Part shown: positions 54,283-63,932 of the stretch, piece by piece
Position numbering within the stretch: the first letter of the stretch is position 1
How the letters are laid out: every line of letters begins with the position of its first letter
NCBI GenBank assembly: GCA_905116865.2
Contig: CAJHNH020004913.1
Coordinates: 197,121-261,120, forward strand
Length of the DNA stretch: 64,000 bases
DNA from: Candidula unifasciata
Taxonomy: Eukaryota > Mollusca > Gastropoda > Stylommatophora > Geomitridae
Reading direction: 5' to 3'
The notes under the pieces: generated by a model
The model's database searches: none
What the model saw: only the letters and a program-made list of their open reading frames with translations
Told to the model about the DNA's origin: nothing
Position numbers and translations under genes: made by a program

Positions 54283-54365
54283 CAAGGCACATTTTACGTT
54301 CAGTAGTTTCCCATTGCTTTCAGCAGGTCAACTCTCGGTACCTCTGTCGAACTAACCCCGGAGCC
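54283..54365 (-). mobile_element. SINE-A internal fragment
   Basis: ACATTTTACGTTCAGTAGTT, CCATTGCTTTCAGCAGGTCA and CTCTCGGTACCTCTGTCGAA. Confidence 0.7.
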
Positions 54366-54400
54366 TAAGGGGGAAAAAAAAGGGGGTGGGGGGGGGGGGG

Positions 54401-54715
54401 CTGCGAGGCGTGGTGTCCGCCTCGAGTGCTAGAGGTTTCGGGTTCAATCCCCAATAAGGGCTGGGATTTTTCACGTGGACTTGGACTTCTAGTAATTCCT
54501 CCTGGTTTCAGGGTAGTGAGATCGGACGCCCGTGTGCGTTCTTGCGCACGTTAAAAAAATGCCCGGACAACATTTGGAGTTAAAAATCTACCCAAAGTAT
54601 TTCAGGATCCTCGCCGGTGCTACCGAGCATGACTTGAGTTAGAAGAAGAACGGAGCGCTTGTGGGTTACTACGGTTTGTCATGATTTTGATCTGTTCTTC
54701 AAACCTCAAACCAGG
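54401..54715 (+). mobile_element. SINE-E copy
   Basis: CTGCGAGGCGTGGTGTCCGC, CTAGAGGTTTCGGGTTCAAT, GTAGTGAGATCGGACGCCCG, GTATTTCAGGATCCTCGCCG and GTTAGAAGAAGAACGGAGCG. The CAGTTGG..GAAAAGAGTAGCC segment is deleted. Preceded by a G13 run (54388-54400). Confidence 0.88.
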
Positions 54716-55023
54716 TAGAGAAAGTTAGGCGAGAGCAACAAACAATTCAGGGGAAAGTAATAACACTGTTAGATTTATTTTGGCTAAAACAATTCCATTG
54801 TTATTTCCCTTTGACATTTTTTTTTAACTATAAGTTTTCGGAATTCCGTTTTAACAATTTTTTTTTTTTTAATGGTAAGAAAGAATATCGCAACTTGTGA
54901 TTAGTTTTTTTTTTTATTAGAGTCCGTTCTGACATTTCAACTGCCCTTCCTATAAAAACGTGTCCTTGTTCTCACCTGAGCCTTCTGCTGGCTCTGGTTT
55001 GTTTACACATTAATCGGGCAGGG
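54716..55023. other. Unassigned, T-run rich
   Basis: T-runs near 54819, 54859 and 54907. Possible upstream region of the promoter candidate at 55024. Confidence 0.4.
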
Positions 55024-55032
55024 TATAAATAG
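55024..55032 (+). promoter_or_regulatory. TATA-box core promoter candidate
   Basis: TATAAATAG preceded by GGCAGGG and followed by a GC-containing leader. The expected start site, about 25-31 bp downstream, falls at CTGACAGA (about 55045-55052). No convincing gene follows within 1 kb: the next 99-codon frame (55084-55383) has no recognised domain. It could drive a transposon or an unspliced leader, or be chance. Confidence 0.25.
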
Positions 55033-56043
55033 ATGCAGGTCGGGCTGACAGAAGCGCAGATAACCAGCAAAAATTAACAAAGGTTGCTTTGCATGATTCA
55101 AAGGTACAACAATGTCTTATGTTTCGCGCCTTGCCCTGCCTGGTATGTTTTTGTTTATCCCTGGGTTTTGATCTTCCTTACTATCTGCCGGGCCCGTGTT
55201 CTCTGTTGTGTGTATCAAGCACGGCGTTTTAATTTCGTTATTTTAAACCAAGTATGTCGGAATAATAAAAGTGCGTTGCCAATCACTAAGCAACAGACAC
55301 CGAACATAAACTGTTACAGTTATATGTATGTGTCTGTATGTGTGTGCAGCGACAACTTGTCATCACAAACATCGGAAAAGTGACAGTTATCAATTGGTGG
55401 TCACATGCTAAAAAAAAAAAAATAAACTGCAACACGTTGTGACCATTGGAAAGATTTTTAGGGAAAAAAAATAGAGGACGACAACACAAGAGGATTCTAG
55501 ACACACGTTTGTCATGTTATGGAGAGGTGTCAGTGCACGAACTGAAACGTGCAGTTGAAGAATGCTGATTGTGGAAAGGCATGATTGCAAACGCCATTCG
55601 GCAAGGTACTTGATAATGATGATAGTGTGTGTGTGTGTGTTTGCGCGAGCGTACGCTTGAAATCAAGTAACGGTGATCATCGTGATATTAATAAAATTAC
55701 TACTAAAGTGTCTATTAGTCTATAAAACATGTAGCTAGCAGGACATATCAAGTAAAAAGTGTGGATGTTTGGATCTACATACAGTTTTAGGTCACTGTAA
55801 AACTGAATAAAGCGGGTGTTAGCACACATACCTGTCTAACACCTTGTTTAATTCCTTGAAAAGTATCTAACTTGGTCAATTTTTATGGCTTCTTCTTGTT
55901 GCCGGTATTTTGTGCTTGTTCTCCAGATTGTTACCATCAATGTTTAAAGCTTCTAAGGCTAATAATTTCTTCATGCTTCATTCAGCTTATCAAACGATTT
56001 AGTGCACTTCATTTTAGTTTTAAAGTTCTAAGGTTTTTAAAAA
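55033..56043. other. Unassigned sequence
   Basis: A-run at 55411-55422 and short GT patch at 55626-55641. No supported gene. Confidence 0.4.
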
Positions 56044-56423
56044 AGGATCAACATCATGACACACTTGTAGTAACCCATAAGGTGCTCCATTCTTCTTCTA
56101 ACTCAAGTCTGAGTCCGAAGAAGCTCAGCTCAGTGCACACGCTGTAGCACCGGCAAGGATCTTGAAATATTTTGGGTAGATTTGTAACTCCAAATTTTGC
56201 CTCGGAAGGGCCGTTAGGCTACTTGTTTCGATTTCCAACTGCCAAGGGATTTTTTACGTGCGCAACAAAGCACACAAGCGTCCGGTCTCACTACACATAA
56301 ACCAAGGGAAATTAATAGAAGTCCAAGTCCACGTGAAAAAAATGCCAGCCCTTACCGAGGATTGAACCCGCAACCTCTAGCACTCGAAGCGGACACCATG
56401 CCTCGAGACCATGCAGCCCCCTA
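56044..56423 (-). mobile_element. SINE-E, near-full copy
   Basis: GTAACCCATAAGGTGCTCCA, AGTCTGAGTCCGAAGAAGCT, AGGGCCGTTAGGCTACTTG, CCAACTGCCAAGGGATT, TTACCGAGGATTGAACCC and CTAGCACTCGAAGCGGACAC, ending GAGACCATGCAGCCCC. Confidence 0.9.
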
Positions 56424-56636
56424 TTTTATTTTAGTTTAATCAACAAAGCACCAGTTCAAATTTGTTTTCATTTCGGTCATTCTTTCTGTTAGTGTTCTCA
56501 GGATACATATGGCGTTGTTTATGCACTAATATACAAAACCTAACTGTCCGCGAAGCTTAAATTCTTAATTGTCCACCAAGCATAAATTGACACTTGATGT
56601 ATTCAACCAGCTGTACGGTACCCAGCTTGTAAGTAA

Positions 56637-56892
56637 GTAAAGGACCCTTTTCCATGCCTTTTGACGTATAGGGCTTATAGGGCTAGACCTATATTTTTAT
56701 ATACTAATCGGCAGAAGATGGGTGATGTAGTCAGCATCACACCGGCCACCTTTACTTCCCGGTACTGCACTCAAGGATGGGTCGACCTGGGAGCCAAGGT
56801 CATTTTTGAAAAGGTCCGGCTCCACCAGGGAGCGAACCCACGACTTTCCAATCCGCGGCGAGCGTCTAGCCGCTCGGCCACGGCGACTCCCG
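56637..56892 (-). mobile_element. SINE-C, full-length copy
   Basis: Begins with a GTAAG-type tail (56629-56640), then GGACCCTTTTCCATGCC, TATAGGGCTAGACCTATATT, GGGTGATGTAGTCAGCATCA, GGTCGACCTGGGAGCCAAGG, AGCGAACCCACGACTTTCC and the head CTAGCCGCTCGGCCACGGCG. Together with 17602 it is the best reference copy. Confidence 0.92.
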
Positions 56893-57299
56893 GTATCTAG
56901 CTTGGGTATTAGCAAACTCTCACAAGCATTCAACAGACACTTGTATGAGAAGATTCCCAAGGAAAATATCACACATTAAACATCCGAGTCCAAGTAATAA
57001 ATGATTAATCAGGCACACTCAGAACACGCATCAACAGACATTATGTCAGATGCCAATGACAATAGTAAAAATAGAACAATATTACAGCTGAGAATGTAGG
57101 GATTATAGTTGTTGTATCTATTGTTCTTTATTTTGTCCTTGTTGTTGTCGTTATTTTTGTGGATTTTGTCTTCGTGATGTTGTCGTCGTTGATGAATATG
57201 TTGTGATTCAAGTTGCTACTGTTAATGTTCCTGTTGACTTAGATGTTTGTGGTGTTGTTGATGTCGTCGTCGTTGTTGTTTTTATTGTTGTTGTTGACG
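56893..57299. other. Unassigned with GTT/GTC-rich patch
   Basis: Degenerate GTT/GTC triplets at 57110-57300. No gene supported. Confidence 0.45.
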
Positions 57300-57410
57300 A
57301 TGATGATGATGAGCAACAAGAAGAAGAAGAGGAAGAAGAAGAAAAAGAAGAAGAAATAAAAAGAAGAAGAAATAAAAAGAAGAAGAAAAAGTAGAAGAAA
57401 AAAGAAGAAA
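57300..57410. repeat. (GAT)n-(GAA)n patch
   Basis: GATGATGATGATGA, then interrupted GAA units with AAAT breaks. Confidence 0.93.
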
Positions 57411-57974
57411 GTGGATAGGGGTGACGAAGGGGAAAGAAAAATGAAGAGGCGGAGAAGATAATGGTGACTGCGATGAAAATGATGTTCCGAGTTAACTTGT
57501 CACAGAAGGACTTCTCACCTAACTGGTTATACCAGGGGTTAACTTTAGTTCAGTCTCTGCTTATGCTTGGCGTTAAGTTTCCAGTTTATCCTTCACTCGA
57601 TTCGTTGAAAACGTAAGAAGCGATCGCACCCAGCTATCTTACTTCCCATGTGCCTGGGACGTGTGGAGCGAAACAAACGAAATGAAAGAAGGCAGGGCAA
57701 GAAGATTTAAAAGCATGTAGAGTAGAATGTGCCGGGAGAGATAACAGACTTCTTCATGCACTTCTACTGAACTGAGCAATGCAAGGCTGAAAATAATAAC
57801 TGAACCTACAGACCTTACGTGAGATAATAGCACCTGATTTCCAGTTTGCACTTTACTATATAGTTTGTGTTTGTTTAGAATCAATGCCGTTATAATATAA
57901 CTAATAGAGTAGACAATATTCAATTGGTCAGGGCAGCAAAAACGACTAAAACTTATTTTTTTTTCCTCTACGAC
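57411..57974. other. Unassigned sequence
   Basis: 57639-57923 is open for 94 codons on the minus strand without a motif. No repeat match. Confidence 0.4.
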
Positions 57975-58194
57975 TTCTCATCTTCATACGCCTCCTCTTC
58001 TTCTTTTTCTTCTTCTTCTTCTTTTTTTTCTTCTTCTTTCTTCTTCTTCTTCTTTCTTCTTCTTTTCCTTTCTTCTTCTTCTTCTTTTTTCTTCTTTCTT
58101 CTTTCTTCTTCTTCTTCTTCTTCTTCTTCTTCTTCTTCTTCTTCTTCTTCTTCTTCTTCTTCTTCTTCTTCTTCTTCTTCTTCTTCTTCTTCTT

Positions 58195-58225
<31 letters not shown>
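57975..58225. repeat. (TTC)n array
   Basis: Interrupted TTC/TTTC to 58100, then about 40 pure TTC units to 58223. Confidence 0.96.
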
Positions 58226-59639
58226 TAAATAAAATTGATGCCCTTAAAGGTAAAATTTAATCTTCATTTTCTTCGTTTGAGTCCGTTCGGGGAGAGAAAT
58301 TTGTTGAGTTCTTTATTTGTTCAACAGGAGGAATTTGTCTTTAGCTGAGACTAGTTATTTTGTAATTATTTTGCTTCGGTCATTTGTTTCAAATTCAAAT
58401 TCTCTTTCTTTGACCACTTTCAGCTAGGTCCGTTCACATTTCTGCTCACTTTCCTTTCAGCTATATTTGTGGTGACGTTTTCTGGTCGCGATCTTATTTG
58501 ATTCTGGATTGTGTTCAATATTGTCACTTTCTGTTTGTTGTGGTTTCCGCTCTTGCTGTTGTTTTTGTAATCTGGCTGGCCCTGTGCTGCGCTCAAGATG
58601 ATTGGATGTTGGATCGATTTATTGTGGTTTTCCTTGGCTGTTTGTTGTTTCCGGGGAAAGTAGATTGCCTATCCTAATAAGGACCGGCGGTCGATTGACT
58701 TGGGCAGGTACTGATGGCTATACTGCTGAGGTCTGGTATTATTTGGTGATTTTCTCGTATCCTTGTTGTAAAGTACTGCTCCTACATAGGGTTTCGGTAA
58801 TTTGGCCTTGGTTGTGTCGTATCTGGTATTAGTGTTTGGGGTAACGGTGTCGGCCTCGTTTGACTTCAAATTTTGGCTGTCGATGTGCTGATTTTTGTTA
58901 AAGATCCCTGTTGTGCGTACTGCCGAGAAAACAAACTTGGCTCAAAGGGAATCTGTGTATGGTTTCGCCCGTTGTTTTGTCGTAACGAAATTATTTTTTT
59001 TAAAACCATTATTTAGTTATCATAGAGGTGTCTATCATCCCACAAGTCAGTATCCTGTTTCTGTGAGCGGCGTGCAACATATCCCCAGTATTTCAGCTTC
59101 CGGGGCAAGATGCTACTTGTTTGTCATCCAGTTTTCCTCAATTTTCATCTCTCTGGAATATAGTTTATTTTTATTTGTAAGAATATATGTAAGTTTATCT
59201 ATGAAACGCAAGCCACCATCATCATCTCCACCCCATCAATGGCCGAACGTCGACTGCATGGCCGGATTTAGACTTACTGATGCTCTAAGATATTTATATA
59301 TACATAAACCCCGGCTGCCCCTGCCTCTTGAAATTGCACCAGCTTATATCAGAAATGTGTTTAAATATAAACACCTTTTAAATGGATGGGTAATGAAATA
59401 TATTGTTTTTTAATGTTTTTAATTAAATTTTTAAAGAATGAAATTGCACAATCGTCGAATATATACTGCCTAATCTTGTAAAATCCTCGAAGTTACAACT
59501 TAAAATATTATTTTCTTGATTTCTCAAATGCAAAATCAATGATTTGATCATCAAACGATTTGCTGCATAATAAATAGGACTTACACGTACCACTATCGTT
59601 CCTCTGCGGGGCTAATTTGTGTCTGTTTTTTTTTTTTTT
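58226..59639. other. Unassigned; small LINE-like match inside
   Basis: 59083-59155 matches the LINE block at 36760-36830 (AGTATTTCAGCTTCCGGGGC, AAGATGCTACTT) on the minus strand. A frame at 58895-59413 is open for 172 codons but has no domain and overlaps that match, so I do not call it a gene. Confidence 0.4.
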
Positions 59640-59831
59640 AAATTTTTTTTTCTATTTGAAGCCCCACCCTGGCTTTTGCCGGGGGCCTTAAATATGGCCT
59701 AACTACTGAACAGGGTTTCCGGGACCTCTTCAAGAGTGATCCATATTCGCATGGTGGAACTTTGTATCACCGGATGTTTATCTCCTGTGTGATACCCTGG
59801 TGGGATACAACTTACCTACCTACATAGATAT
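59640..59831 (+). mobile_element. SINE-B, tandem copy 1
   Basis: T-rich lead, TTGAAGCCCCACCCTGGCTT, TTGCCGGGGGCC, GGGACCTCTTCAAGAGTGAT, CATGGTGGAACTTTGTATCA and GGTGGGATACAACTTACCTA. Confidence 0.9.
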
Positions 59832-59845
59832 AAATTTGATGAGGT

Positions 59846-60042
59846 TTTTTTTTTTTTTTTTAATTGGAAACCCCACCCTGGCTTTTGCCGGGGGCCTTAT
59901 ATATGGCCTAACGGCTTAACAGGATTTGCGGGACCTCTTCACGAGTGATACTTATGGGCGTGGGTACTTTGTGTCACCGGGTGTTTATCACTTGTGTGAT
60001 ACCCTGGTGGGGTACAACTTACCTACCTAAATACATAAATAG
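59846..60042 (+). mobile_element. SINE-B, tandem copy 2
   Basis: Same order as copy 1. Flanked by AAATTTGATGAGGT (59832-59845) and AAATTTGTTGAGGT (60043-60056), 13 of 14 identical, which shows insertion next to copy 1 rather than tandem duplication. Confidence 0.9.
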
Positions 60043-60378
60043 AAATTTGTTGAGGTTCCTGTAGATTGTTAGACTAACGTATTCTTTCCTAACAGCACTG
60101 GTCGATTGGTTTATAAAATACATATGTCCGACACACAACATGCAAATAAAACGACCCGTATGTTTTATGTTACTTTATATTGCTTTACTTCTGTGTACTG
60201 TTTGAGGTGGATTCTAGTTGTTTGTGTTTGTGAACGTCATCTGTTTGTTGTTTCTTGTGGTAAACTGGAAGTCAATCAAACAAGACAAAGTGTAAAACCT
60301 GTTTAGGCCTCTGTTTATACAAAGTAGCATTACATATATCCAGATGCTGCTGCATTGCTGAACATCTCTACTAACAGC
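60043..60378. other. Unassigned sequence
   Basis: No supported feature. Confidence 0.4.
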
Positions 60379-61262
60379 CTATTTTATCATTGACACAGAC
60401 GGTTCAGTGTCAAGAGGCAAAAGAAGTGCTTGGGGCTTCTTAGCAAAAGTTAATGGTCGACGTTTGGTGCAGGAGAGCCTAGCATATGATAGGATTGGAT
60501 TTTTTACCCCACCAGGACATCACACAAGCGATAAACACCCGATGACACAAAGTGCCACCATGCGGATGAGGATCACCGTGGAGAGGTCCCAGAAACCGCG
60601 TTCAGACATTTGGCCATAATGATGACCTGCCTATATTGCGGCCCCTGGCAAAAGCCAGAGTGGGGCTTCAAATAACAAAAAATAACGTCATAAGAAGGAG
60701 GATAGCATATGATACCACAACATCCAGCTTAAGAATGGAGGTGGAGGCGGTCACTGCAGCTTTCCGCTGGCTAGCAGAACACGTCACACACACACATTGT
60801 TATTGTGACTGACACAGAAAGCATGCGGAGGAAGATCAGAACAGGTAAGCTTCGTGCAGAGTGGCATGCTTTGCTGCGGAGGACACAAGTGAGGATATTG
60901 TCTGGATTTTTTCACCGGGGCACACTGGTGTGTTGGGAAATGAGCAGGCGGACAGACTGGCTGGCTCTGCAAAACTTGGGGAAAACTGATACATGACAAG
61001 GCAGACGTGGTTAATGCCTTGTGGGAGAGCGTGTACAGTTGGGCGGAGTAGATGGATCACCACAGTCTGGTGAGATTGATGCAGGGGGGAGTGACGAGAG
61101 GTTCTGGCAGATGCTCGAGGCTCAGAGGAAAGGCAAGACGGACGTTTAATCAAAATGCTAATGGCACCATTAGTATCGAAACTCTTCGCTGGCTGCTGAA
61201 GATAGGCACGGAGCTCTTATGGTAATGTCCCGAGTGCTGTAATGTCGGTTCTTGAATCAAAT
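60379..61262 (+). mobile_element. LINE RNase H domain and C-terminus, interrupted by SINE-B
   Basis: Order of RNase H landmarks: TDGS with SRGKRSAWGFLA (first Asp, about 60391-60445); after the insert, SLRMEVEAVTAAFRWLAEHV (the Glu); IVIVTDTESM (second Asp); then, shifted frames, GHTGVLGNEQADRLA (His and last Asp). The C-terminal part has GGVTRGSGR, RTFNQNANGTISIETLRWLL and CPEC near the stop. An ATCAA-type tail follows. RNase H in ORF2 points to an I-like non-LTR lineage. Frame breaks make it dead. Confidence 0.85.
60492..60702 (-). mobile_element. SINE-B inserted in LINE RNase H
   Basis: Minus-strand SINE-B flanked by the exact 12-bp duplication TAGCATATGATA (60480-60491 and 60703-60714). 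Removing it restores a continuous RNase H reading (ESLAYD then TTSSLRMEVE). Confidence 0.94.
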
Positions 61263-61727
61263 CAATGAAATCAAATCTACTAACAGCTTTAGATCTAAGT
61301 CTATGATTAGTTCTAATACCCCGCACTTAGCACCTGCAATCGTTAGTTATAATCGTTAGATTACCTATCTACGTTTTACAAGCAAGTTATTCAATTGTTG
61401 AAGCGAGATTTTGGAACGTCGTTTAGCTTAGAAAGCAATTAAATGACGAAAAACTAAAGTTTGGGGTATTATAATACGTATCTGGTAGAGGAGATAGATC
61501 ATCCAGTGTTTCAAAGTAGATTGATTTGTATCAGTCAAGACAGATAAAAACAAAATAGTTTATTGTACACATTTCCAGAAAAAAAGAAGTAATAATGAAA
61601 ATGTATAAACATTAAAATCAATGTGGCGGAGAAGAGTAGGGTGGGAGGTGGGTTTCATGTTAAAAAAAGCATGTCAACTTCCTGAACTGAGCATAAAACA
61701 AACGCAAAACATGTTGGCATCTGTCTG
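61263..61727. other. Unassigned sequence
   Basis: Follows the LINE tail. No gene or repeat match. Confidence 0.4.
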
Positions 61728-62170
<443 letters not shown>

Positions 62171-62269
62171 TCCGTCTGTCACTCACTCACATAAACACAC
62201 ACACACACACATGCATGCACATTGGTACCTTTATTTGCTACATTGACAATACCGCTTTCCTTGTTTCAG

Positions 62270-62463
62270 TCTAAGGACCTTGATGCTGTAGAATCTCAAC
62301 GATTGGAGCGCATACAAGCTGCCAGGCGCATCAAGAGAGTCAGATCAACACAGAGTCGACGCTCATATTCTGCAGATTCTCGCAATGAGGAGGCCAGTTC
62401 CTCCTCCTGCTTGCCAAATTGTCTTCGAAGCCAAAGACGTCCAGACCGGGACCGATTGTACAG
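62270..62463 (+). CDS. Candidate internal exon, unknown basic protein
   Basis: Acceptor: pyrimidine tract ending TTTCCTTGTTTCAG at 62269. Donor: ACAG|GTGAGAT at 62463/62464, close to consensus. 194 nt, entering in phase 0 and leaving after two bases of a codon. The 64-residue segment starts SKDLDAVESQRLERIQAARR, continues with a basic IKRVR stretch and a Ser/Arg stretch (RRSYSADS), then NEEASSSSCLPNCL and a final RRPDRDRLYR. It looks like a cytoplasmic linker or phosphorylatable region. I do not recognise the family. Surrounding (TCTG)n and (TTC)n would be intronic. Confidence 0.55.
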
Positions 62464-62481
62464 GTGAGATGTTAACACGTT

Positions 62482-62726
62482 TTTTCTTCTTCTTCTTCTT
62501 CTTCTTCTTCTTCTTCTTCTTCTTCTTCTTCTTCTTCTTCTTCTTCTTCTTCTTCTTCTTCTTCTTCTTCTTCTTCTTCTTCTTCTTCTTCTTCTTCTTC
62601 TTCTTCTTCTTTTTCTTCTTCTTCTTCTTCTTCTTCTTCTTCTCCTTCTTCGTCTTCTTCTCCTTCTTCGTCTTCTTCTTCTTCTTCTCCTTCTTCTTTT
62701 CTTCTTCGTCTTCTTCTTCTTCGTCT

Positions 62727-62758
<32 letters not shown>

Positions 62759-62885
62759 TTCTTCTTCTTCTTCTTCTTCTTCTTCTTCTTCTTCTTCTTC
62801 TTCTTCTTCTTCTTCTTCTTCTTCTTTTTCTTCTTTTTCTTCTTCTTCTTCTCCTCCTCCTTCTCCGTCTCCTCCGCATCTTCCT
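62482..62885. repeat. (TTC)n array
   Basis: About 43 pure TTC units, then TTC with TCC, CGT and TTT variants to 62705, a second pure block (about 62742-62822) and a CTC/CTCC-rich end. Starts 20 bp after the exon donor. Confidence 0.97.
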
Positions 62886-62887
62886 TA

Positions 62888-62990
62888 GTGATATGGTCAA
62901 GCTGTTTGTCTCGCGTTCTGAAGGTAGTGGGTTCGTTTCACGGCTGCGATGTTCACTTCACGAGAAAATTTTTTACTGTGCTCCGTAGGA
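62888..62990 (+). mobile_element. Possible tRNA-headed SINE fragment
   Basis: ATATGGTCAAGCTGTTTGTC with B-box-like AGTGGGTTCGTTTCACGG. Only one copy is seen here, so the class is tentative. Confidence 0.35.
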
Positions 62991-63364
62991 ATCGTCGGCC
63001 GAAGCCACACAGTGTGTGCTTTGTGTGAAGCTCTCATCAGACGTCTGATCGTTCTGCAGAGAGATACCTAGCCATATGAGATTTTTAAAAAAACGGTGCA
63101 ATGAGGTCGACGCTGTCGACTAAAATCTGTAATCTTTCTTCTACTACTCCTGTTTCGTCTGTTGCTCTTGCTGCTGCCACCGCTGCTTTTGCTTCTTGTT
63201 TTACTTTACTTCCCCCCCCCCCCCCCCCCGAACCCCCCTGTTGTTGTTTTTTTTTTTTTTTAGTTTCCAGAAGCCATGAGTTGTTAACCCTTAGGCTCGG
63301 TATTATGGATATCGCAACCTTTCGGCCTTGATTCCGTGATAAATACCGTAAATCTGGGAGAAAT
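62991..63364. other. Unassigned with homopolymers
   Basis: C18 run (63212-63229) and T-run (63247-63262). Nothing else supported. Confidence 0.45.
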
Positions 63365-63475
63365 GTGGCTTTTCTGCCTACCCCCGGGAGTGAACCCGGA
63401 CCACAAGGAGTTCGTCACCCGGTCACCGCGCAATCCGGTTTAGCAAACTACGCTAGTAGCCGGGCTTAGTGTTAA
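63365..63475 (-). mobile_element. Possible tRNA-headed SINE fragment
   Basis: Minus strand: GCCCGGCTACTAGCGTAGTT, ACGAACTCCTTGTGGTCC and B box GGGTTCACTCCCGG. Looks like a SINE head. No second copy seen. Confidence 0.4.
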
Positions 63476-63483
63476 GTTGAGTT

Positions 63484-63552
63484 AAGTTGATTCAAAAACA
63501 GACATCACAGCACTCGGGGCATTCCCAAAAGCGCTCCGTTTCCATTTTTGTC
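63484..63552 (-). mobile_element. LINE 3'-terminal fragment
   Basis: Minus strand encodes MTKMETERFWECPECCDVCF then stop, homologous to the end of the RNase H LINE at 61195-61254 (GTELLW..CPEC). Tail of TCAACT units follows the stop. 5'-truncated exactly where the TTAGGG block starts. Confidence 0.7.
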
Positions 63553-63737
63553 ATCCTAGGGTTGGGCTTAGGGTTTGGGTTATGATTTGGGGTAAGGTTA
63601 GGGGTAGGGTTAGGGTTTGGGGTAGGGTTAGGGGTAGGGTTAGGGTGTGAGTTAGGGGTAGTGTTAGGGTTTGGAGTTGGGTTAGGGTTAGGGGTAGGGG
63701 TAGGGTTAGGGTTTGGGTTAGGGGTAGGGTTAGAGTG
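63553..63737 (+). repeat. Degenerate interstitial telomere-like repeat
   Basis: About 30 hexamers of TTAGGG with GTAGGG, TTTGGG and TTGGGG variants, all in one orientation. TTAGGG is the telomere unit of molluscs and most animals. The degeneracy shows it is not a live telomere. Confidence 0.85.
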
Positions 63738-63818
63738 ACACATCACGGAAACGACGGAAGCTTATCGCTCATTACGACATACAGATCCGCAGGTCTCACA
63801 TCTACGGTCACTAAGTCG

Positions 63819-63932
63819 TGCGTCAGAAGAACGCGGTCGCTAATGTGAGTCGCAGCGCGTGGTCTACGAGAGTCTTGCGTCGCAAGACCGCGGTCGCTAC
63901 TGTCAGTCGCAGCGCGTGGTCTAGCTCTAGCA
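63819..63932. repeat. 57-bp tandem duplication, CpG-rich
   Basis: Two copies (starts at 63819 and 63876) sharing CGCGGTCGCTA.TGT.AGTC and GCAGCGCGTGGTCTA. Unusually CpG-rich for this window. Confidence 0.85.

Noticed and set aside
55084..55383. 99-codon frame downstream of the TATA candidate
   Set aside because: Cys/Tyr/Val-rich with no domain, and its 3' part is generated by a GTAT/GTGT patch.
58895..59413. 172-codon open frame as a gene
   Set aside because: No domain, no splice or start context, odd composition, and it overlaps an antisense LINE match near 59083-59155.
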